A stretch of 64,000 nt of DNA from Mycoplasma_N cavipharyngis (GCF_042984175.1 NZ_CP155569.1:970254-1034253), one strand, 5' to 3'. Counted from the first letter of the stretch, positions 33,101 through 44,600 are shown. Program-made: numbers and translations. The notes: generated by a model from the sequence alone, not told the origin.

Positions 33101-34193
33101 AAGAACGTAAAAATAATCCTTGATTTAATGAAAAATTAAACGATTTAATTAATGAAATTAATTCTAAAAATACTGAAATTCAATTTTCTAGAAAGATTGA
33201 ATTTTTAGCTAATACTCAATTTCATAATGAAACACTTTATGCAGGAAAACATTTAATTAATAAAAAAAATGAACTTGAGTTGTATCAAGTTAAGTCAAAA
33301 AATTTAATTGATTTAGATGAAAAAGATTTGAAAAAGTTTTTTGAAGTGAATACAAAACCAAATGAACTTTTAATGTCAAATGAATTATGAAATTGTTTAA
33401 AAACAATTTATCATAATTACAGTGGTGAAAAAAAGATCATCCGTTTAGAAGGGCGATTCAAGATCAAAGAGAGAATAGCAATAATGAATTTAAATATAAT
33501 CCATTAAATGAAAAAGGATTAATAGTTAAATATATTACTAAAAACAATAAAACAGTTATTACTAAAGTTAATAAAATTCGTCATCTTAATAAATCAAGTA
33601 AAAATTTAACTCAAATTCATCAATTAAAAAATTCTAATTCATTTTTTGAATCATTTAATTGACTTTGAGTTGATCTATATTCATATCGAGTTAAAGGCAA
33701 ATTAAAATATTTGCCTGTACCTGCAAATTCGCTTAATATTATGATTTATGATGATATTAGAAAAGTTAAAGATTTTGATCATAGTAGTGTTGAAAATTCT
33801 CAAAAACTTAACATTCCTAAACAATTACCAAATCCAAAAGCAGCCTATAAAGCAAAATATTATGATTATATTTTTAACAAATTAGGAAAAGATATTAAAA
33901 AAGTGGAAAACTTTAAATTAGTTTGTCGCATTTTTAGAAATACAATTTTTAGAAAAAGAGATGAAGCAAATAATCATCAATCTTTAATATATGCTGCTTC
34001 ATTTATAATGACTGATAATAGATTCGATTTTAAACCTTTAAATTTTCAAAGAAAACAACAGGTTTTCAAAGTAATTACTTCACTTTTACAAGAAGGTTAT
34101 AGAGAAATTGTACATCTAGATTATTTAGGCAATATTAAAAAAGTACAAAATTTACTTGCTGATAATGAATTTGCTGATATTCAAGAACAATAA
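30148..34193 (+). CDS. cas9: Cas9 endonuclease (type II), one-base frameshift near C-terminus
   Basis: RNA-guided nuclease. RuvC-I has Asp14 (GVDVGIASVGWAI). An arginine-rich helix (RRAFRTYRRRLSRIKTRKR) follows. RuvC-II has Glu640 (SLEIPRDRN). HNH has His715 (YEIDHIIPYS) with Asn737/738, and RuvC-III has HGHHAQDAV with Asp934. Two low-complexity insertions occur: Glu/Lys-rich at about 157-201 in the recognition lobe, and Asn/Gln/Asp-rich at about 866-925 just before RuvC-III. At the A7 run 33428-33434 the frame breaks after residue about 1096 and ends at 33507 (1,119 aa). One added A restores about 1,348 aa with the PAM-interacting domain (ending LADNEFADIQEQ). All catalytic residues precede the break. 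A terminator separates it from cas1. Confidence 0.92.
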
Positions 34194-34223
34194 AATGCAA
34201 CATTATTTGATAAACAATATTTA

Positions 34224-34267
34224 AACTAAAAAACTTTCAAGTTAAATAATTTGGAAGTTTTTTAGTT
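34224..34267 (+). terminator. terminator between cas9 and cas1
   Basis: AACTAAAAAACTT (34224-34236) and AAGTTTTTTAGTT (34255-34267) form a perfect 13-bp stem with an 18-base loop. It would end cas9 transcription, so cas1-cas2-csn2 may use their own promoter (a TATATTG-like element lies near 34303). Confidence 0.7.
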
Positions 34268-34329
34268 AATATTAAGTAACATTTTAGATTTAAAATTTAT
34301 ATTGTTAGAAAACAAAAGAGAAATTATTT

Positions 34330-35208
34330 GTGGGTTGAAAAACAATTGTCATTTCTTCTAATGAAACCTTACGACTTTATTTAAATAATTTAGAAATTGA
34401 AAACGATAGTCGGAGAATTTTAATTCCAATGTATGATATTGATACAATCGTCATTGAAAGTTATACTGCTGTTTATAGTAATAAACTAATTGAAACTTTA
34501 ATGAAACATAACATTAATTTAATTTTATGTGATTCTAAACATATGCCATTTGTTCAAATGATCCCCATTCAAGGTCATCATAATTCTTTAAAAATTTTAG
34601 AACAGCAAATTAAATGAGATGCTAATTATCGCAATTCATTATGAAAAAGAATTGTTAGTAATAAAATCACTAATCAAAAAGCTACTTTACTAAAATTAAA
34701 TATTGTTTTCAATAAAGATATTTTTAAATACTATATTGATAACATTCAAGATTTAGATATTTTAAATTCTGAAGGTAATGCTGCTAAATATTATTGAAAA
34801 TGTTTGTTTGGCAATAAATTTATTAGAGATTATAGTTGTCAAAAATTTCATCAAATTAATAGTTATTTAAATTATGGCTATAGTATTTTACGTGGTATGG
34901 TAGCACGATCAATTATTAAAAAAGGATTAGATCCAAGAATTAGCATTTTCCATCGTTCTTTTCTAAATTTTTTTGCACTAGCTTCAGATCTAATGGAAGT
35001 TTTTCGTCCATTAGTTGATTATCAAGTTTATCAATTATTACAAACAGAAACAAAATGAAATGTGATTAAAGAAGAAATTATTAAAAGTTTATCTAACTAC
35101 AAAATTAAAGTTAATCAAAAAGAGTTTTATTTAAATAATGCAATTGATATTTATATTGAAAAATTACAAACAGGGCAAAATTTAGAATGAGTCGATTTAT
35201 GAGATTAG
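34330..35208 (+). CDS. cas1: CRISPR integrase Cas1
   Basis: 292 residues, starting GTG GGT TGG AAA ACA (MGWKTIVISS), the classic type II Cas1 N-terminus; the second Trp is TGA-coded. Metal-binding residues are visible: Glu148 (SEGNAAKYYW), His208 (SIFHRSF), Asp220 (LASDLMEVFRPLVD). With Cas2 it integrates new spacers at the leader end. The family motif downstream of His is usually N-P-F-N-L; here SFLNFFALASD is divergent. Its 3' end overlaps cas2 by 22 bases, so translation is coupled. Confidence 0.95.
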
Positions 35209-35525
35209 TTCTTTTTTATGATTTACCATTTGATACTGAAAAAAATCGAAAAGTTTATACTCGTTTTCACAAATGAATTACTAAACGTGGTTATTTAATG
35301 TTACAATTTTCAGTATATTATAAAACAATTCCTGCAACCCAAAAATATAGTATTGAATTGCAAGCGATTAAAAATAATGCTCCTAGATTAGGTAATGTGC
35401 GTTTATTAAAAGTTAGTGAAAAACAATTTATTGATATGGATATTATTTGTGGTGAATTATCAATTAATGAAAAATATAATGGCGCAGAACGCTATATTAG
35501 AATAGACAATGATCTTGAAGAATAA
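35187..35525 (+). CDS. cas2: CRISPR-associated protein Cas2
   Basis: 112 residues: MSRFMRLVLFYDLPFDTE, a ferredoxin-like beta strand ending in the conserved Asp12, then RKVYTRFHKWITKRGYLMLQFSVYYK, the standard Cas2 helix and strand. It forms the scaffold of the Cas1-Cas2 integrase. ATG 35187 lies within the end of cas1, and the gene overlaps the next ORF by 17 bases. Intact. Confidence 0.95.
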
Positions 35526-36189
35526 AGGTAGTATTCTTGAATTAAAGAATTCTAAAATCATTTTTACTAATAATTTATTTGATCTGTGATTGCAAATCAA
35601 AATCAATAATGATAATGCAATCATAATTTCACCACTAACTAACTTAAAAGATTTGTATAATTTAAAAAATAAATCACCACTTTATAATTACATTCAACCT
35701 TATTTAACTGATCATTTAGTTAATGAACCATTTTTAATGAAATTAGAAAATCAATTAAATGAAAAATTTGGTCCTATATTTAACTACAATTTAAATAGTG
35801 CAAAATTATTAAATGATTTATTAGAAATTGAAAACCAACACTTAAACATTGATCTTTTAAGAAAATATTTAAAAGAACTTGTTCCTTATTTAAAAGGCGT
35901 ACCGATTGTCATCATGGGATTTGATCAATATTTTATTGATCTTCTAAAAGAATCAAATCATTACAATCAGTTATTTTGTTTAACAACTAATTTATCTAAA
36001 TTTAATTTAACTAAAAGTTATGCTGAATTATTAGTTTTTGATGTTAATCAAAAATCATTTCTTGAAGTAAAAGAATTTGATTTGTTAAAGAATTTTTTTG
36101 AAAACCAGTTAGGTAAATATTTATCAGATGAAGAAATGTTAAACTATTTAACTTCTTTTAATATTAAAGACATTTTAGAAAAATTTTAA
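35509..36189 (+). CDS. csn2: Csn2-position protein of type II-A CRISPR locus
   Basis: 226 residues from ATG 35509, overlapping cas2. In type II-A loci the gene after cas2 encodes Csn2, a ring-shaped DNA-end-binding protein needed for spacer acquisition. The sequence contains a hydrophobic strand VPYLKGVPIVIMGFDQYF and a late block LLVFDVNQKS, compatible with the Csn2 alpha/beta core. No Walker motif is expected or seen. Overall similarity to well-known Csn2 is low by eye, so the name rests mainly on position and length. Confidence 0.7.
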
Positions 36190-36280
36190 TAGTTATTCAA
36201 GTTTTAAATGAGTTTTCCCCATAGATTATAGATTTTCCCCAATAAATATTGCCCTTTTTTGAAAAAAATGTCGAAAACAG
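36190..36280 (+). promoter_or_regulatory. CRISPR leader
   Basis: 91 bases between csn2 and the first repeat, AT-rich with two TTTTCCCCA motifs (near 36211 and 36230). It should hold the array promoter and the spacer-integration signals; no further elements can be defined. Confidence 0.55.
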
Positions 36281-36580
36281 GTTTTGGTATGCTAACATTT
36301 CCTATATTGCCTAAGCCATGTAACTAAACTGCTTTTTGAAAAATCCGTTTTGGTATGCTAACATTTCCTATATTGCCTAAGCTTGAAAAAAATACGCGTA
36401 TATGATATTTTTGTTTTGGTATGCTAACATTTCCTATATTGCCTAAGCTTAGATTTAGAGATAATGTTGATAACCTGAGTTTTGGTATGCTAACATTTCC
36501 TATATTGCCTAAGCATGACCAGAAAAACATTGATATGGTGTTAAGTTTTGGTATGCTAACATTTCCTATATTGCCTAAGC
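36281..36580 (+). CRISPR. CRISPR array, 5 repeats, 4 spacers
   Basis: Five identical 36-bp repeats begin GTTTTGGTATGCTAACATTT and end TTGCCTAAGC, at 36281, 36347, 36413, 36479 and 36545. The four spacers (36317-36346, 36383-36412, 36449-36478, 36515-36544) are all exactly 30 bp and unrelated to each other. The last repeat shows no degeneration. The GTTTT start and 36-bp length are typical for type II. The array is short, suggesting low acquisition or frequent loss. A minus-strand frame across it is an artefact of the 66-bp period. Confidence 0.98.
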
Positions 36581-36610
36581 TAGACTAGTTCAGGTTAGAG
36601 TAATAAAATA

Positions 36611-37885
36611 TTATTTGCTTGTTTGAATTGAAGAATTATTGTTTATATTTTTGTTTTTTATATGTTGAAGTAATTGTTCAATGATATAAGTAATTACTTC
36701 AACATTAACAGCATTACCAAACTGTTTGTATGCTTGATGGTCATTAGGATTAATTTTAAATCAATCAGGAAAACTTTGTAATCTGGCCGCTTCTCTTGGA
36801 GTTAATTTTCGTTTTACTTTACCAATAATTGGAATTTGCACCATAGCAACTAATGCTGGAAATAAAGTAGGAGCTTTAACTCGCACTCCTGAAGGACGAA
36901 ATTGAATCAAACCATCTCATAATGATTGACAAGAAGTGCCACACTGTCATTCTAGTTTGCGTTTTGATAAAGGAAAATCATTTAAATCATTTCATTTTTT
37001 TAATCATTTATCAATAAATTTTTTGTTATATTGATAAAAATACCGGTTTTTAGCAATAAAATTCTTTTTTCATTCGTATTTAACATTACTATAATCATCA
37101 GTTTTTCTAAATTCTGATACTCAAACAGGAAAACCCAAAACTCCTTGATATTTTGCTTTAAAATATTTTTTAGTTTTTGTTTGTTTGTTCACTTTAATCA
37201 TAGGAACATATTTAATTCCTTTAATAAATTGATCCCAACAAGTAATAATTTTTTCTTCAAGTTCAGAAATATAATATTTAGGATCAACATTAGTTTCTAA
37301 AATTTGAGAATCTAAAAAACTAATTTTATTACTAGTTTTATTAGGTAATTGCACATTAATTTTTTTAATTCCTAATGATTTATGGATTCCAATAATTACT
37401 ACTCGTTCTCTTAGTTGTGGTATTCCTAAATGATGTGGACTAATAATTATTGGTTCTTCATTAATAACATAACCTAATTTTTTTAAACTATTGCTAATTG
37501 TTGCTCAAGTACGGCCTTTATCGTGTGAAGCCAAATTTCTAACATTTTCTAAAATAAAATAATTAGTTTGATGATGCTCTAAAATTTTGCAAATTTGAAA
37601 AAACAATGTTCCTTTATTTTGATCTTTAAAACCTAATCTTTGACCCGCTTTAGAAAAGGCTTGACAAGGAAAGCCAGCACATAAAAAATCATGATCAGGA
37701 ATTGTTGCAGGATCAATTTTAGTAACATCATAACATGCATCAATACCATAATTTTCTTTGTATGTTTCAATTGCATATTGATCAATTTCTGCTGCAAAAA
37801 CACATTCACCAAATTTATTCATTGCTTGATGAAACCCACCAATCCCTGCAAAAAGATCAATAAATTTAAACTTCCTTTTTCTCAT
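36611..37885 (-). CDS. C5-cytosine DNA methyltransferase
   Basis: 424 residues. Motif I FIDLFAGIGGFHQA binds S-adenosylmethionine; motif IV CAGFPCQAFSKAGQR carries the catalytic Cys74; motif VI is ENV at 113-115; motif VIII is QLRERV; motif X is FGNAV near the end. The target-recognition region lies between VIII and IX. It makes 5-methylcytosine at an unknown site to protect host DNA from the nuclease encoded just upstream. ATG 37885 is preferred over a TTG two codons earlier. It converges with the CRISPR array. Confidence 0.95.
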
Positions 37886-37908
37886 TGCCAACTCTTTTTC
37901 TAATTCGA

Positions 37909-39129
37909 TTAAAATTTGTAAGTAAATATTAAACTGTTATTAATATTTTCTTTATTTAATAAAAATTTTACTGATCTTGCTGATTTTTTAACATCAGAAT
38001 TATGTCCTTGATGAAAATCAGAAGCAATATGATCAATGTTAGTATGATTTAGTTCAAATATATACATTCTTTTAAAATTAACTGAATGCTTCATTCGTTT
38101 TTGATAACTAATATGATTGTTTATTTGATAATTAAGATCAATTAGTTTCATTCTAGCAATTGCCATAACACTATTTTGATTAATGTCTTTAATTGTTTCA
38201 TGTTCATAAACAATGTATCAAATCCGACCATACTGATTAATTGCTGCAATTGTATTGTTCTGATCATTACCAGGCATCAATTTCTTTTTAAGATCAGAAG
38301 ATTTTAAATCACCATAAAAATTAAATTTAGCAAAATATAAGTCAAAGTCTAATCCTTTTTGCTTTTGATTAGCAGTATAGGACATAATTGCTTCACAATT
38401 TTCTTGTTGAATAAACTGAGCAATTTTAAATTCTAAAAATCAACCTGGTCATTCTGTTGCTTTAGCTTGATATCAACAATGATCCAACATTTCTTTAATA
38501 CAATGATCAGCTCTTAATCATTGTTTAAAATTAAATTGTTGATTAAACTTAATAAATAATTGTAAAATCGGATTGAATTCAATTTCCTGATTAAAAAATT
38601 TTTTTAAATGAGTGCTTTTAATAACTGTAATTTGATTTTGATTAAAATCTTGTTTTTGAAAAATACCGTTGTATCAGCCTTGATATAAATCATTGATATA
38701 AACATGAGCAGAAGAAGAGTTCATTTTTTGATCAAAATAATCACTAATTCTAAAATCACAATAAATCTCAAATTGATTATAATGATAAATGCCAATAATA
38801 TTAACAGTAGTATTAGACTGATTAATATGAGCAGTAATAAAATCTTTATATCAAGTTTTTAATTGGATTCGTTTTTTAAAAATTGGATGTGGTTTGCTTA
38901 AATATGTAATTGATGCAACAATTAAATAATGATTCAAACCATTGTTTTGGTATAAAAAAACATTTTTAAAACGATTAAATTTAATTGGAATAACACTATT
39001 TCCTAATGCTTTTTTTAAAGCATGAAGTAAATCAGATGATTTTTTTAATGGTTGATCATAATCAATAATAATTTGTCCTTGAGCATTAATTTGTTCACTT
39101 TTATTCACTTGTTGTTTGACTTTGATCAT
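37909..39129 (-). CDS. probable type II restriction endonuclease
   Basis: 406 residues, 23 bases upstream of the methyltransferase on the same strand. The region QKQKGLDFDLYF followed by FYGDLKSS (residues about 257-278) fits a PD-(D/E)xK nuclease core: an Asp at a strand start, then Asp-x-Lys. The C-terminal block (INNHISYQKRMKHSVNFKRM) is basic and could bind DNA. The position and motif together argue for the nuclease partner of the C5 methyltransferase. Recognition sequence unknown. Confidence 0.75.
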
Positions 39130-39348
39130 TAGAAACTAAAATTTTAACAATAATTTTGATATTTATTATTAAATAATTTGAAAATATTTAAATAATCAAA
39201 AATCATAACATACAGAAAAATTAAAAATAAATTTTTTGACCAAAAAAAGAGTAGGAATACATTTTAGAAGGGATTTAAGAATGTATTCTTACTTTGTTTT
39301 ATTTTAAAATAATCAAAAAACTTAGTGTTGTGTTTGTATAACAATCAT

Positions 39349-40900
39349 TTAATTGTTTTTTATTTTTTTATAATAATTTATTTTTAAAAATCATTTTTTA
39401 GCACATTTCTTAATTAAGTTTTCTAAAATCAAACCACAATATACAATAATTGATCCAACTAGAATTATCATTTTGTGAGTTAAACCTAAAACACCAATAA
39501 ATGGACCAATTAAATAATCAGAATCAGATCAGTTTAAATGATTGGGATCAAGATTAGCATTATTTATAAGGTGATTAATAGTTTCATTATTAACTAAATT
39601 TCAATTACCAAGAAAAGTAATAGGAACAAAACTAGTTAGCATCCCTAAAATTAATGGTCCAATAATTGCACCAATAATTCCACCTTTAGCATTACCAAAA
39701 GCCCCAGGCCCCTGCGTCCGTAAAAAAAATGAATTATTAAACTAGGTAAAATTAGTGCAGAAATTAAATTTGTTTTAACTAAAACCGAACTTAACCCTAA
39801 TGCAAGCATACCTCCAAGTAATGAACTGAAAAAGCCAATAATTATCGCGTTAGGTGCATAAGTAAAAACAATTGGAACATCAACTGCTGCTTTAGCATTT
39901 TTAATTAGCTTCTGACTAATCCCTTCAAACATAAAGATTAGTGGAGCAAGAAACGTTTTTGTTCCATATAAAATAATTTGAACTCCTGCACTAAAAGTTA
40001 ATGCTAAAACAAACATCGTAATTACTCAATTACGCTCACTAAACAGATTAACAATCGCTTCATAACCATTTTTAGCAATTCAACCTTGTTTTTGATCAAA
40101 TGTTTGAAATTGACCAATTTCATACATAATGCCACTAGGAAGAAAAATTAAAAAGCAAAACAACATACTAATAATGGCAAAAACAACTAAATAATTTGAT
40201 AAAAACTTTAATTTTTTTTGATCATTGAATTGCTTCAGTTGATAAAATTGGTTTTTTGCTGATTTTAAGCAATGATTTCACCAATTAAACCAGTTAATGC
40301 ATAAGCAAAACCATTACTATTGGCAATTGCAATTTGATCTGATTTAACAATTAAACGAACATAACGTTGTTGTAGTCGTGGTGAAAGTACCATATAGACT
40401 GCAAGAAATAATGAACCAGCAGTGAGAGCAATTGCATAATCAGTATTATTATTAACAAAGTCTAAACCAATGGCATACATGACACTTGCAACCATTAATG
40501 ATAAGTAGAAAAGAATGTGACCTGATAAGAATAAGTATTTAAAACGCGATAATCAAGCAAGAATAATATTAGCAACAATGGCAACAACCATAATTAATGA
40601 ACCTAGCTTTCAATTGGTTTTAATGTTTGATTAATAATCGTTGCTAATAAATGATGATTAGGAATGATTCCTTTTAAGTCATAAGTTACTTCCATGACAA
40701 TTTGAAATTGTTCTAATGAATTAACTAACATAACTACACATGCGCCTAAAATTAAAAACCCAACAAAGACTTTAAAACTACTAGTAATAATTTTGGTCAT
40801 TGATTCTTTTTTTTAAAAGTTCACCAATAATACTAAAAACAACAATTAAGAAAGCTAGAATAACAATAAAATCTTTAATGAAATTAAGAAATCATATAAT
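39349..40900 (-). pseudogene. ulaA: PTS EIIC (ascorbate-type UlaA/SgaT) pseudogene
   Basis: A degraded sugar-PTS membrane component. Recognisable pieces in order: N-terminal helix FIVILAFLIVVFSII; FKVFVGFLILGACVVML; SGHILFYLSLMVASVMYAIG; EGISQKLIKNAKAAVDVPIV then TYAPNAIIIGF; GAFGNAKGGIIGAIIG; C-terminal GPFIGVLGLTHKMIIL. These match UlaA block by block. Frame changes occur at about 40807-40814 (T8), 40605, 40266 and 39722-39729 (A8 on plus strand). No EIIA/EIIB partner gene is nearby. Disrupted several times, so real loss is likely. Confidence 0.8.
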
Positions 40901-41075
40901 TGATTTTGATTAGTTTATATATTAATGAATAAAAATAAAATAATTGGAATTTAAAATAATTTTTAGTTTTATTTTAATGATTAGTGTGTCTTAATTTAAT
41001 AATAATTAAACTAATAATTAAGGAAAACCTGATATGATCAATAAACTTATTCGTTTAATAATTATAGAAAATAGA

Positions 41076-41297
41076 CTAGAAACTAACTTTAGTAGTTTTA
41101 TCAACTAAATTTAATAGAATATTAACTTGTATTGTGAACCTAACTAATAATCAACTTCTATTTCTCATAACGATTAGTATCATATAAATATGTTTGTTTC
41201 GTTTTAAGAACCTAATTATAGAATCAATTCTACCATTACCAGTCTGAATATATTCAAACATAAGAATTTTGATTTCTAACAAATTCTTTTCACTTTC
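41076..41297 (-). pseudogene. probable Fic-domain remnant
   Basis: A 73-codon open stretch without a proper start. It contains LLEIKILMFEYIQTGNGRID then SIIRFLKRN. This resembles the Fic signature (helix ...HYQFEYIHPF, then DGNGRIGR), with the HPF part deleted. The flanks are frame-broken. It is read as the relic of a Fic/AMP-transferase-type gene on the minus strand; no activity is expected. Confidence 0.4.
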
Positions 41298-41561
41298 TTA
41301 ATAAAATTTTTTTAAAGATAATTTTAATTGGTTTAAAACTAATTTTACTTCTTTATTTACTAGGGTTTTTAGCATTATAAGAAGTATTTAAAAATTAGTT
41401 TTTTTATCTTCAAAACCAAAATATTTTTTTAAAAAAATTGTTTAATTTTAGTATTTTGTGCTATTTAAGAAATGATTAAAAAATGATTTAAGGTGATTAA
41501 TTAATGATGAAGTTAGTTATAAAAACTTAATTTAGGTAATAAATCTTAAGTTGATTAACAA

Positions 41562-41599
41562 TAAAAAATCCCTCTTGATTTTAACAAGAAGGATTTTTT
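41562..41599 (-). terminator. terminator after giant gene A
   Basis: AAAAAATCCCTCTTG (41562-41576) pairs with CAAGAAGGATTTTTTT (41584-41599) with one mismatch; it ends the minus-strand transcript that finishes at 41630. Confidence 0.8.
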
Positions 41600-41629
41600 T
41601 AAGAATGATTTATATTAAAACTAACTTAA

Positions 41630-44600
41630 TTAGTTAATTCTCTTTTTTTGCTCATTAGCAATTGATAATAAAACGTCTGTAGTTTTTTTACGTTTTTTAA
41701 TGTAGAAGTAGTAAGATAGAATCATTAAACCAATTGCAGCAAAGCCTGCAGCAATACCACCAATTACTTCTGGTAATAAAGCTTTAAAGTAAAGACTATA
41801 GTTAAAGGTTTTAGGACCTAAGTTAACCCCATTCTCATAGAATTGGTTAAATTTAACTTGAACAGTTAGTGAACCTAGGAAATCATTACTACTTAATTGA
41901 ACTTCTGGTACGTTATTTTCTTGATCTGCTCCAGCTAATGATACTAAGTGATTAATTTGTTCTTGATCTAATTTTTTAACAACATCACTAGGTTTTTGAC
42001 CAAAAAACTCCTGATTATCTTTAATTGAATTTAAACTAATATTAAATCTAGTATTAAAGTCTGAACCAACAGGAACAACTACTTCAGCAACATTAATTGG
42101 ACCAGTTTGTTTCTCGTTTCTAATATAACCATTATTAATTTCTAAGTTTTTAACAGTAATTAAACCATTAATATGATCAATACTAATAAGATCTTTTAAG
42201 TCCTTAATGTTTGATTTAACATTAACTTTTGTACTTAAGTCAGTAAAGATTGAACTTAAAATGACAATACCATCATTAGAATCTAACATTTTTTTGAAAT
42301 CAGCTAATGTATATTGATTATTAGCAATCATTTGTTTTCATGCAAATAATAATTTATCAGTAGTTACATCTTCTTTAGCATTAACAACTTTACGTAAGTA
42401 ATTAATAATATTAGATTGACTATTAACAACTACTCTTGAAGTTACTAAACTAAAGTTCAGTTTTAATTCTTTAATTTCTAAAGGAGTATCATTCATCTTA
42501 CCATTTTTTCATGGTTTATTTAGTTTAATACCCTTAATAATCAATGTATGATTACCTTGAACTTGTAATTCATCAATTGTTCCATAAGGCATAATACCAT
42601 TTTCAGCACTACCTGTTAGTAAAGAACGATCAGCATTCAGAACACGAAATATTTTTTGTTCTAAGAACTTGCTAAAGACTAAACGTTTATCAGCATCAGT
42701 TGTTTGAGCACCGTTTTTTAAGCCTAAGAATTTTAGGGCTAATTCTGGAGTTTGAATTAAGAATTGTTCAAACTCTTTAGGATTATTAGCTACTAAACGA
42801 CTATCTACGCCTTTGTTTAAGTATCATAAGCCTAAAGCAGGTACTTTAACATCAGTTTTAATATCTTCTTCACTAAGAGTTTGATTACTATCTAATGGTT
42901 CATTATAGAATGGGAATAGTAATTCAGTAATTTTTAATGTATGTTCAGCATTAGAAAACTCAATAACTGATGGATATGCTACACTAGTATCTTTTGCTCC
43001 TTGATAAGGAACATTAAAGGCATCAAACATACTAATTCAAGCAGCTTGAATTGCTTTTCATCTTGCAGTTGCTCTAATTGCAGCATTGAAACGATTATTT
43101 CTTAAAAACTCTAAGTCAATTTTTACTTGTTCAGGAGTAGCATTTTTTCATAAATCAGGTAAGAAACCAGATCTAATTACCCCTTTACTTAAGTAATCAG
43201 GAATATTAGGTTGTTTTTTAATATCATAATCTTTGAAAACTAAATAAGTTCCATTTCCTAAAAATCCAGATAAGGTTAGATCATCAAGTTTTTTAATTGA
43301 TACATTACCTGAACTAATAAAGTTGATAACATAAATATTATGAATAACAAGAACGTTTGCTTGATTAGTGGTATTAATACTTTGAGCAATCGCATAAGTA
43401 CGACTAGCATCATTAGTAAAGTTAGGACTAATAAATAATAAGTAACTAGGTAAATAGAAGTAGTTTGTGAAATCAGTCTTTTTGATTTCTTCATCTTGAC
43501 TTTGAGTTTTTAAACTATCAATTGTTGCAAGATCAGTTTGATTAATTCGAGCTAAGTTATTAGCAATTAAACTTTGCTTAATTAAAGTAGCAGCAGTTTG
43601 AGCAGTTGTTCGATTTAATTTTGGTGCATTTAAGTTTTTAATTTCTTGATCAATTGCTTTTTTTCGAGTTTCAGTTTGATCATCATAACGAATACCATAG
43701 AAAAACGAACTATATTCATTTTTAAATCCATTTGGACTAACAATTGCATGATTGTACTCTAATTGCGTGCTCACCTTATTCCCCACATCATACTCCTTAG
43801 CTGTTGTCACCTCAAACTCTTTTGGTTTCTCACCCATTTTTTCCACAAAATTAGTCACTTTAATTGCACCAGATTCAAACTTTAGTTTACCCTTAATTAG
43901 ATCAACTTTCACTTTAGTTACATCAACATGATATTGGTGTAACAACTTACCATCATTATCAAACGTCTTCACACCTTGATTTAAGCCATCAATATAAGTA
44001 GCAGCAGTTTTAGGATCAGCAAAAAGTTCAGCAATTTTTGGCACAGACAAATTAATTAAAAACGGACTTAGTTGCTCACTAAAAACAAAAGTGTTAGTAA
44101 TTTTCTCACCTTGAATTACTTTTAGATCAATCATTTTAGTAATTGTGTGATAACTCTTATCTTCTTGTCAGTTATTAACTTTTATCCCATCAAAACTTAG
44201 AGTTCCTTTTTGATCATCACTACTAATTAGTTGAGATAATGGGACACTAATACTAACATCTTCAACTTTAATGTTTTTTAGTTCAAAAATCTTAAGATCA
44301 GTTAGTTTTAAATTGTTAGTCACAATTAATTGCTTAATTTGAAATAAAGTTAGTTTATCTTTATTAAGTCCTGCAGGAATTAGGTTGTTAGTATCTAAAT
44401 AATTTTTAATGTTACTAATAACTTCACTATCTTGTTTTCAGTTCAACTTAGACACACCACGTTGAAATAAATAAATTGCAGATGCAGGCAAAGTAAGATA
44501 GGATGGACTTGTACCATTATTACTGCCATTATTTACTGGTTGTCCATTTTCAAATTTGACACCATGTTGATAATAGTTTTTAAGTTGGACATTAAAAAAC

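Noticed and set aside
36324..36530. Minus-strand ORF across the CRISPR array
   Set aside because: Its repeated GNIGNVSIPK units are just the 36-bp repeat translated; the 66-bp repeat period is divisible by three.
41034..41108. 24-codon ORF with an upstream AAGGAAAA
   Set aside because: Too short, overlaps the Fic-like remnant, and the sequence resembles random AT-rich DNA.
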